This document shows positions 13,306-18,716 of a stretch of DNA of 18,716 bases, piece after piece. The DNA lies in NCBI GenBank assembly GCA_934456315.1, contig CAKSHG010000018.1:1-18716 (forward strand), in the 5' to 3' direction. The position numbers were made by a program, and so were the translations under genes. Within the stretch, counting starts at the first letter, position 1, and every line of letters starts with the position of its first letter. This DNA is from an uncultured Oscillospiraceae bacterium. GTDB taxonomy: Bacteria; Bacillota; Clostridia; Oscillospirales; Ruminococcaceae. Below the pieces are notes generated by a model. The model worked only from the letters and a program-made list of their open reading frames with translations. It made no database searches and had not been told where the DNA came from.

Positions 13306-14763
13306 ATGAAGAAGAGAATTTTAGCAGCTCTGCTCGCATCTGCTGCAGTTCTGTCCTTTGCTGGCTGCTCCAGCAACACAACAAGCTCCAGCACACCTGC
13401 TGACTCCAGCTCTGCTGCTGACGAGTCCAGCACACCTGCTGCTGACTCCAGCGCTGCTGAGGATTCCAGCGCAGCTGAAGACTCCAGCACACCCGCTGCT
13501 GAGGCTAACGATTCCGCTAAGACTGCTGGTACCGGTATCACCGTAAGCGAGAGCGAAGGTAAGGTATTCAACATCTACGCTTGGAACGAAGAGTTCAAGG
13601 GCTTCTTTGAGAAGTACTACACCGTTCCTGAGGGAATCACAGTTAACTGGGTAATCAATCCTTCTGACGACGGCGTTTACCAGGATAAGCTCGACGCTGC
13701 TCTCCAGGCACAGGCTACCGCAGCTGCTGATGACAAGGTTGATATGTTCCTTGCAGAGGCTGACTACATCATCAAGTATGTAAACTCCGACTACACAATG
13801 GACGTTTCCAAGATCGGCGTTTCCGCACTCGACACTGAGTACAAGTACACTGTAGACGCTGCTACCGATACAAGAAACGGCCAGCTCAAGGGTGTTTCCT
13901 TCCAGTGCTGCCCTGCTGCCCTGATCTACAGACGCTCCATCGCAGAGGCTGTTCTCGGTACTTCCGAGCCCTCTGAGGTTCAGGCTAAGCTCTCCGACTG
14001 GACAAAGTTCAACGAAGTTGCTAAGCAGGCTAAGGAACTCGGTTACTACATGACCGCTTCCTATGTTGAGACTTTCAGAACCTTCTCCAACAACGCAGGC
14101 TCCGCTTGGGTTGACGCTGACAACAACCTCGTTATCGACGATGTATTCAACCAGTGGATCGACCAGGCTTACGACTTCGTTCAGAACGAGTACACCTTGA
14201 CCTCCGATGTTTGGGGCGATGAGAAGAACCAGCAGATGTTCGCAGACGGCAAGACCATGTGCTTCTTCGGCCCGGCTTGGTACTACAACTTCTGCATGGG
14301 CAACGCAATGGATCCCGATAAGGGCTGCTCCGGCGACTGGGCAATCGTACAGGGTCCGCAGGCTTACTTCTGGGGCGGCACATGGCTGCTCGCAGCAGAG
14401 GGCTCTGATAACCCCGAGATGCTCGCAGACGTATTCAACGCATTCACCGCTAACGAGGACATCTGCTCCAAGCTCGTTGAGAATGAATCTCAGTTCACCA
14501 ACAATACCAATGTAAACCAGAAGTATGCCGAAGATCCGAACTACGGCAATGCATTCCTCGGTGGTCAGAACGATACCGCTATCTTCGTTGAGCTTGCTAA
14601 GAACATCAAGTTCGAGAACAAGACTCAGTACGATCAGCTCCTCAGCGAGGGCCTGCCTAAGTACATGCTCGACTACTTCACTGGCGAAGTTTCCAAGGAC
14701 GAGGCTCTTGCTAACTTCTACAGCTTTGTAAACGACAAGTATCCTGCAATCGTAACTCCTTAA
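13306..14763 (+). CDS. Carbohydrate ABC transporter substrate-binding lipoprotein
   Basis: A 485-residue extracellular solute-binding protein (family 1 type). The signal peptide ends in S-F-A-G-C21. A long Ser/Ala/Thr/Pro/Asp linker (about 22-78) with repeated SSAAEDSS and SSTPAA units tethers the globular domain. The domain begins at KVFNIYAWNEEFKGFF, includes FFGPAWYYNF (about 323-332) and the WGGTWLLAAE strand that in this family lines the sugar site, and ends in a helical C terminus. Two family-1 permeases follow, so it should deliver a sugar or oligosaccharide; the substrate is not readable. The ATG follows GGGAGG. Codons are strongly biased (GCT/GCA, TTC, AAG, AAC), and a hairpin after the gene should raise its message level above that of the permeases, as usual for binding proteins. 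Confidence 0.92.
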   Translation: MKKRILAALLASAAVLSFAGCSSNTTSSSTPADSSSAADESSTPAADSSAAEDSSAAEDSSTPAAEANDSAKTAGTGITVSESEGKVFNIYAWNEEFKGFFEKYYTVPEGITVNWVINPSDDGVYQDKLDAALQAQATAAADDKVDMFLAEADYIIKYVNSDYTMDVSKIGVSALDTEYKYTVDAATDTRNGQLKGVSFQCCPAALIYRRSIAEAVLGTSEPSEVQAKLSDWTKFNEVAKQAKELGYYMTASYVETFRTFSNNAGSAWVDADNNLVIDDVFNQWIDQAYDFVQNEYTLTSDVWGDEKNQQMFADGKTMCFFGPAWYYNFCMGNAMDPDKGCSGDWAIVQGPQAYFWGGTWLLAAEGSDNPEMLADVFNAFTANEDICSKLVENESQFTNNTNVNQKYAEDPNYGNAFLGGQNDTAIFVELAKNIKFENKTQYDQLLSEGLPKYMLDYFTGEVSKDEALANFYSFVNDKYPAIVTP

Positions 14764-14797
14764 GTTGGCGTTTTAACAAAGTAATCTAGTCCTAAAA

Positions 14798-14835
14798 AAA
14801 AAAGAGGCGGGGCAGTCTTGCTTCACCTCTTTTTT
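14798..14835 (+). terminator. Hairpin between binding protein and permeases (partial terminator / mRNA processing stem)
   Basis: AAAAAAGAGG (14798-14807) pairs fully with CCTCTTTTTT (14826-14835). Inside, GGGGCA (14809-14814) pairs with TGCTTC (14819-14824, two G-U pairs) around GTCT. CTAGT (14786-14790) and ACTAG (14836-14840) can extend it. The six T at the 3' arm make it a bidirectional-type intrinsic terminator. No promoter is visible between it and the next gene, so the permeases depend on read-through. Confidence 0.8.
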
Positions 14836-14866
14836 ACTAGGAAAATTTAGAGGAGAGGACCTAGGA

Positions 14867-15835
14867 ATGGATAAGAAACATAAGTCGATCAGTTATGCAA
14901 AATGGGGTTACATATTTATAATACCGTTCCTCATTGTTTTTATTACTTGCCAGCTGATACCGCTTTTCAACACATTTTACAACAGCTTTTTTGAAAACTA
15001 CAGAGATGGACTTGCACAGATCGGACCGAACTTTGTAGGGTTTGATAACTACATCAAGTTGTTCACTCCTAATAAAAGCGGTTCTATCAACATAGTCAAC
15101 TATGCAGGCAATACAATGATCATGTGGATCATTGGCGCTATCCCTCAGCTCGTTTTCTCGTTACTTCTTGCAGTCATTTTCACGAGCGCAAGACTTAACA
15201 TCAAAGGACAGACTTTCTTCAAGACAGTTATCTACATGCCTAACCTGGTAATGGCGTCGGCGTTCTCAATGCTGTTCTTCACACTGTTCTCCAATGTCGG
15301 ACCTGTTAATCAGATCATCCTCGCAATGACGAACAATACATTCGAATTCTTCCGGAATCCTGTATCGACGCGCTGCATAATCGCGTTTATCAACTTCCTG
15401 ATGTGGTTCGGTAATACTACGATACTGCTGATGGCTGGTATCATGGGTATCGACCAGAGCCTGTTTGAGGCTGCATCTATTGATGGTGCTACTTCTGGTC
15501 AGGTGTTCTTCAAGATCACACTTCCTCTGCTGATGCCGATCCTGCTTTATGTTGCGATCACATCTCTCATCGGTGGTCTTCAGATGTTCGATGTACCGCA
15601 GATCATCACTGCTGGTTCCGGCAGCCCGAATAACAGCTGTATGACTCTTATCATGTATCTTAACCGTCTGATAGGCAGCGGTTCCAAGAACTATGGTATG
15701 GGCGGTGCTGTTTCCGTTGTTATCTTTATACTGACCGGTGCGCTTAGCATGATCGTATTCAAGACAATGGTTACAAGCGACGACAAGCCGAAGAAAAAGG
15801 CAAAGAAGGTAAAGGAGGCTGTAAAGAATGGCTAA
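14867..15835 (+). CDS. Sugar ABC transporter permease (MalF/UgpA type)
   Basis: A 322-residue inner-membrane permease with six predicted membrane segments starting at about 13-33. The cytoplasmic EAA loop that docks the ATPase is EAASIDGATSGQVFFKITLP (201-220), with the expected G207 and I-x-LP. The C terminus is a Lys-rich tail (about 307-322). The ATG at 14867 is preceded by AGGAGAGGA (14851-14859). It forms the channel together with the next gene, overlapping it by eight bases. Confidence 0.95.
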   Translation: MDKKHKSISYAKWGYIFIIPFLIVFITCQLIPLFNTFYNSFFENYRDGLAQIGPNFVGFDNYIKLFTPNKSGSINIVNYAGNTMIMWIIGAIPQLVFSLLLAVIFTSARLNIKGQTFFKTVIYMPNLVMASAFSMLFFTLFSNVGPVNQIILAMTNNTFEFFRNPVSTRCIIAFINFLMWFGNTTILLMAGIMGIDQSLFEAASIDGATSGQVFFKITLPLLMPILLYVAITSLIGGLQMFDVPQIITAGSGSPNNSCMTLIMYLNRLIGSGSKNYGMGGAVSVVIFILTGALSMIVFKTMVTSDDKPKKKAKKVKEAVKNG

Positions 15836-16718
15836 TCCTAATGTAGCAAAGTACAAGGAAGAATCCAAGAGCTATCGTGCACAGCAGATGGTAACGAGAG
15901 TGCTCGCTTATATCTTCCTGGCTTTTGTAACTTTCCTTTCACTGTTCTCTTTCTATCTGCTGATTATCAACGGTTCACGTTCAAATGCAGAACTGCAGGC
16001 AGGTTTCACGCTGATACCGAGCACACATTTTGGCGATAACTTTATCACTGCTATCACTGATAACGCTCTGTTCTCGCTTCCTCGCGGTCTTTGGAACAGC
16101 TTCCTCATTGCTGCGTCCAGTGCTATCCTGACAACGTATTTCTCTGCGATGACAGCTTACGGTATCCATGTTTACGACTTCAAGGGAAAGAAGTTTATCC
16201 TTACCTTTATCCTTGCCGTTATGATGATCCCGACGCAGGTTTCTGCAGCAGGTTTCATTCAGCTTGTTAACCAGGTTCATCTGAACGATACCTACTGGCC
16301 GCTGATAATTCCGGCAATCGCTGCTCCAGCAATATTCTTCTACATGAAGCAATACATCGAGAGCTCCATGCCGCTTGAAGTTATCGAGGCTGCTCGAGTA
16401 GACGGCTCCAACGAGTTCCGCACATTTAATCTCATCGCGATCCCGATGCTCAAGCCGGCTTTCGCAGTACAGCTTATCTTCGGATTCGTTGCGTCCTGGA
16501 ACAACTTCTTCACACCTGCGCTGGTTATTGACTCCTCTGACAACTGGACACTTCCTATTATGATGTCCATTCTTCGTTCTAAGATCAATTCCCAGAATGG
16601 TGACCTCGGCGAAGTTTACATGATGATCCTGATTTCGATCGTCCCTGTTGTAATTGTTTATCTGTTCCTCTCCAAGTTCATCGTTAAGGGCGTTGCTCTT
16701 GGCGCTGTAAAGGGCTAA
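15828..16718 (+). CDS. Sugar ABC transporter permease (MalG/UgpE type)
   Basis: A 296-residue permease, second half of the heterodimeric channel. Six membrane segments begin at about 23-47. The EAA loop is EAARVDGSNEFRTFNLIAIP (187-206) followed by MLKP. The ribosome site AAAGGAGG lies in the end of the previous gene, and the 8-base overlap implies coupled translation. It closes the operon: two terminators follow and no ATP-binding subunit is encoded nearby, so a shared MsmX/MsiK-type ATPase elsewhere in the genome is the likely energiser. Confidence 0.95.
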   Translation: MANPNVAKYKEESKSYRAQQMVTRVLAYIFLAFVTFLSLFSFYLLIINGSRSNAELQAGFTLIPSTHFGDNFITAITDNALFSLPRGLWNSFLIAASSAILTTYFSAMTAYGIHVYDFKGKKFILTFILAVMMIPTQVSAAGFIQLVNQVHLNDTYWPLIIPAIAAPAIFFYMKQYIESSMPLEVIEAARVDGSNEFRTFNLIAIPMLKPAFAVQLIFGFVASWNNFFTPALVIDSSDNWTLPIMMSILRSKINSQNGDLGEVYMMILISIVPVVIVYLFLSKFIVKGVALGAVKG

Positions 16719-16727
16719 ACACAAATT

Positions 16728-16755
16728 ATCCCCCGCCTTCGGACGGGGGATTTTT
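16728..16755 (+). terminator. Intrinsic terminator of the sugar ABC operon
   Basis: ATCCCCCG (16728-16735) pairs with CGGGGGAT (16744-16751) around CCTTCGGA, which can close a TTCG tetraloop, followed by TTTTT. Confidence 0.93.
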
Positions 16756-16761
16756 GCGCGT

Positions 16762-16798
16762 AAAAAAAGATCTCCGCTTTCCGGCGGAGGTCTTTTTT
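16762..16798 (-). terminator. Bidirectional terminator between convergent transcription units
   Basis: A7 plus GATCTCCGC (16762-16777) pairs with GCGGAGGTC plus T6 (16784-16798), with one G-U pair. A-run on one side and T-run on the other let it work in both directions. It lies four bases past the stop of the minus-strand gene at 16802 and probably serves that gene mainly. Confidence 0.88.
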
Positions 16799-16801
16799 AA
16801 A

Positions 16802-17065
16802 TTAAATGCTGTGCTTTACGCGGTCGGCTTCCTCGGCGCGCTTCGCGTTGTTGAAACGGTCGAGCGTCCCTACGAGGTAGCCTGTGATACGCCGGATACG
16901 CTCAAACGGCTGGTCGTTGAAGTGGTAGGTCGCGTTGACGTATTCGCCGTCTACATCGAAGTCGATCGCGGTTATGTGACGGTTCGGGTATTTTTTCAGC
17001 GCTGCCTCGGTGTAGTAGTCGATCTCCTGCTGGGGCAGAGTTCCTCCGGTTACGTTTATTTTCAT
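16802..17065 (-). CDS. Stand-alone protein resembling the C-terminal tail of anaerobic ribonucleotide reductase NrdD
   Basis: An 87-residue protein. Residues 1-55 form a short alpha/beta segment (MKINVTGGTLPQQEIDYYTE, then ITAIDFDVDGEYVNATYHF). Residues 56-85 carry R-I-R-R-I-T-G-Y-L, L-D-R-F-N-N-A-K and a final E-x-x-D-R-V-K-H, which I recognise as the motif ending the NrdD class III ribonucleotide reductase after its zinc-binding cysteines. No cysteine is present, and the catalytic barrel and glycyl radical motif are missing. Whether it acts with NrdD, for example in regulation or radical transfer, is unknown. GAGGTGATC precedes ATG 17065, so it is a true separate gene rather than a fragment, and it has its own strong promoter inside the 3' end of the upstream gene. 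Confidence 0.75.
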   Translation of the reverse strand: MKINVTGGTLPQQEIDYYTEAALKKYPNRHITAIDFDVDGEYVNATYHFNDQPFERIRRITGYLVGTLDRFNNAKRAEEADRVKHSI

Positions 17066-17093
17066 GAAAGATCACCTCTTTTTCTGTAATAAT

Positions 17094-17122
17094 AGTATAT
17101 CACTATATATTGCGTTTGTCAA
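17094..17122 (-). promoter_or_regulatory. Promoter of the NrdD-tail gene, inside the end of popT
   Basis: Reading the minus strand: TTGACA (17122-17117), 17 bases, TATACT (17099-17094) with TGA immediately before the -10. The -35 box lies within the last codons of the DUF368 gene, whose stop is at 17105-17103. Predicted start near 17087. Confidence 0.75.
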
Positions 17123-17948
17123 CTGGTTTTTCTACAATATCTCCGCACTTTTTATCGGATTGCAGCCAGTAGACCACAACAAATCCGACGACCGTGCAGA
17201 GCATTCCGGCGGCGGTCTGGACCGCTCCCGCGCCGTGGGGGAGCAGCTCCCGCAGCGAGCCGAGCATGAATCCGAGGATCACGAGGTATGTTCCCCGGGG
17301 GTGGCTGTTGAACAGCATTTCGACCAGACGGGCAGTCAGGAATATCCCCGCCGCCGTACCAAGTGCAAGGGGGATAAGCGACAGCAGATCAAACGCGTTG
17401 AGCTTCTCCAGAACGTCGTCGTATATCCCGAGCATCAGCAGGAAGTGAGAGGCGCTTATTCCCGGGAGGACCAGCGCAGCCGCGAGGAGTATCCCGCCTG
17501 CCGCCTGGAGCAGCACTGCTGCGATCCCGTCCTTTTCCGGGGAGAATGTACCCTCCGGGAGAAGCGAGAGCAGCAGTACGGACGCTGCTCCGAGCAGGAT
17601 CAGGGCAGTGTTCCCTCCGGTGAGCCGTCGTATTTCCGCTTTGCGGAATATCATCCGTATCCCGCCCGCGACCGCGCCGAGGAACAGGAACCTAAGCGGT
17701 ACCTCCAGCGGCGTGGTCAGCAAAAATGAGATGAACCGCGCGATGAGAAGCACTCCTGCGCAGGCTCCGGCTGTGAATTTCAGCAGGAAAAGCAGGTTCT
17801 TCCGCGGGTCGGAAAAGGCGCGGCTGACTGCGGTTATCAGCTCGTCGTAAATCCCGAGGATCATTGCTGCGCAGCCGCCGCTGACTCCCGGGACCGTCAT
17901 TGCGCCTCCGACGACAAGCCCGCTGAACATGGTTTTTAATGTATTCAT
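17103..17948 (-). CDS. popT: DUF368 membrane protein, PopT-type undecaprenyl phosphate translocase
   Basis: A 281-residue polytopic membrane protein. The family signature PGVSGG (20-25) in the N-terminal half and the matching PGIS (162-165) in the C-terminal half each precede an MLGIYD-type segment (AAMILGIYDELI and LLMLGIYDDVL), showing the internal duplication expected of an inverted-repeat transporter. DUF368 proteins have been shown to return undecaprenyl phosphate to the inner leaflet for reuse in cell-wall synthesis. ATG 17948 follows AAAGGAG on the minus strand. A TATAAT (17977-17972) is present upstream but the -35 is poor. It is convergent with the sugar operon and divergent from the flavoprotein gene at 18065. 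Confidence 0.93.
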   Translation of the reverse strand: MNTLKTMFSGLVVGGAMTVPGVSGGCAAMILGIYDELITAVSRAFSDPRKNLLFLLKFTAGACAGVLLIARFISFLLTTPLEVPLRFLFLGAVAGGIRMIFRKAEIRRLTGGNTALILLGAASVLLLSLLPEGTFSPEKDGIAAVLLQAAGGILLAAALVLPGISASHFLLMLGIYDDVLEKLNAFDLLSLIPLALGTAAGIFLTARLVEMLFNSHPRGTYLVILGFMLGSLRELLPHGAGAVQTAAGMLCTVVGFVVVYWLQSDKKCGDIVEKPVDKRNI

Positions 17949-18014
17949 GGTCGCTCCTTTCGCTCTGTAATATTATAGTATGTCCCGGGGCGGTTAAGAA
18001 CTTTATCAGACGGA

Positions 18015-18043
18015 TTGAAATTTTCGGGAAAATGTGATATAAT
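18015..18043 (+). promoter_or_regulatory. Promoter of the PNPOx-like gene
   Basis: TTGAAA (18015-18020), 17 bases, TATAAT (18038-18043) with TGA before the -10. Predicted start near 18050, giving a leader of only about 15 bases with AGGAG (18052-18056). Confidence 0.72.
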
Positions 18044-18064
18044 CAGCTGATAGGAGTTGATATT

Positions 18065-18538
18065 ATGCGCAGATCTGACAGAGAAATAACCGACCGTGAG
18101 GAGCTGCTTGAGGTCATCGCCGGGTGCGACGTATGCCGCCTTGCAATAAACGACGAGGAGGTACCGTATATCCTGCCGCTGAATTTCGGCGAGGAAGTCC
18201 GTGGGGACAAGCTGCTGCTGTATTTCCACGGCGCGGCGGAGGGCAGAAAGTACGAGCTTATAAGCCGCGACCCGCAGGTTTCCTTTGAGATGGACTGCTC
18301 CCACAGGATAGTGCTCGACGAGAGCCGTGGATACTGCACGATGGAGTACCGCAGCGTCATCGGCAGGGGAGTGCTGACCGAGGTGCCCGTGGAGGAAAGG
18401 CTCCGCGCGCTGACGCTGATAATGAAGCACTACCACCCGGAGCATACGGATTTCAGCCCGGCGGCGATTCCCCGGACGCGGGTGCTCTGCCTTGAGGTGA
18501 CTTCCATGACCGGAAAGCGCCGCATGGTTTCAAAATAA
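18065..18538 (+). CDS. Pyridoxamine 5'-phosphate oxidase-like (NimA-type) flavoprotein
   Basis: A 157-residue protein of the FMN-binding split-barrel superfamily. The order of motifs is that of the NimA-like group: MRRSDREITDREELLEVI, then CRLAINDEEVPYILPLNF (24-41), LLLYFHGAAEGRKYELI (50-66) with H55, FEMD, and GYCTMEYRSVIGRGVLTEV (about 90-108). NimA reductases inactivate 5-nitroimidazole drugs, but most homologues in anaerobes have no known substrate, so only flavin or heme binding is inferred. Length matches the family. It is a single-gene unit with its own promoter. Confidence 0.87.
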   Translation: MRRSDREITDREELLEVIAGCDVCRLAINDEEVPYILPLNFGEEVRGDKLLLYFHGAAEGRKYELISRDPQVSFEMDCSHRIVLDESRGYCTMEYRSVIGRGVLTEVPVEERLRALTLIMKHYHPEHTDFSPAAIPRTRVLCLEVTSMTGKRRMVSK

Positions 18539-18572
18539 AATGCAGAACAGGAAAATTTTTTTGAAAAAACAC

Positions 18573-18601
18573 TTGCATTTTCTGTGATTATATGATATAC
18601 T
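18573..18601 (+). promoter_or_regulatory. Promoter of the last gene (probable secG)
   Basis: TTGCAT (18573-18578), 17 bases, TATACT (18596-18601) with TGA before the -10. Downstream, TGTACA occurs twice (18621-18626 and 18631-18636) in the leader and may pair or bind a factor. Confidence 0.6.
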
Positions 18602-18661
18602 TGATTAGTATGATATCGCTTGTACAAAAATGTACATAATTATATGGAGGAATTTTAACCA

Positions 18662-18716
18662 ATGGGTATTTTTGAAATAATCAGCGCGATAGTTCTTATA
18701 ATTGCATGTGTGTTCA
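18662..18716 (+). CDS. secG: Probable preprotein translocase subunit SecG, 5' fragment cut by window end
   Basis: ATG 18662 follows GGAGG (18646-18650) and opens an uninterrupted frame to the window end, encoding MGIFEIISAIVLIIACVF. A hydrophobic helix right at the N terminus with an E-I-I-x-x-I-x-L-I-I-A pattern is typical of SecG, the small two-helix partner of SecYE. Only 18 residues are visible, so another short membrane protein cannot be excluded. Confidence 0.5.
   Translation, partial: MGIFEIISAIVLIIACVF

Overview
The window looks like chromosomal DNA from an anaerobic, Gram-positive gut Clostridia member, most likely a Ruminococcus-type Oscillospirales. The evidence is a set of lipoproteins with lipoboxes, strong AGGAG-type ribosome sites, TTGnnn-17-TGnTAnAAT promoters, sporulation-lineage genes (GerW/YtfJ, DacF, DUF2953), a class I-like hybrid cluster protein and a soluble biotin-dependent carboxyltransferase set. 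The species is inferred, not read. No tRNA, rRNA, CRISPR array, insertion sequence or phage gene was seen.

Layout. (1) 3-1565, minus: hybrid cluster protein Hcp, divergent from (2) 1705-3966, plus: three small secreted lipoproteins. Each has its own strong promoter, and all carry a G-x-W-type beta-rich domain. The first holds two tandem copies; the second has a hairpin at the very 5' end of its predicted mRNA. (3) 4118-9332, plus: a compact housekeeping/sporulation operon, M50 site-2-type protease - scpA - scpB - DUF2953 - gerW (ytfJ) - dacF-like D,D-carboxypeptidase - RluB-type pseudouridine synthase. (4) 9380-12740, plus: two tandem promoters, the first with a palindrome over its -10 box, driving a 12S-like carboxyltransferase, a biotin carrier and a 5S-type (OadA/PycB-like) carboxyltransferase, closed by a strong terminator. 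This is the composition of a soluble transcarboxylase; no membrane Na+-pump subunit and no biotin carboxylase is present. (5) 12741-13305: a long regulatory intergenic region with 11-bp-phased repeats, a perfect palindrome, a cre-like site, a promoter and a two-tier folded leader with a UUCG hairpin. It precedes (6) 13306-16718, a carbohydrate ABC importer (binding lipoprotein plus two permeases, no ATPase) with a hairpin between the binding protein and the permeases. (7) 16728-17948: two terminators, then on the minus strand an 87-residue stand-alone protein resembling the C-terminal tail of anaerobic ribonucleotide reductase NrdD, and a DUF368 (PopT-type) undecaprenyl-phosphate translocase. 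(8) 18065-18716, plus: a NimA/PNPOx-like flavoprotein, then the first 18 codons of a probable secG.

The genes most likely to be highly expressed (the carboxyltransferase trio, the sugar-binding lipoprotein and the second small lipoprotein) use a visibly different codon mix (more GCT/GCA, TTC, AAG and AAC, little GCG) from the GCG/GCC-rich scp-dac operon. Best candidates for something undescribed are the regulatory region at 12.9-13.3 kb, the divergent carboxyltransferase of the trio, the stand-alone NrdD-tail protein and the lipoprotein cluster. I did not find a clear new defence or mobile system.
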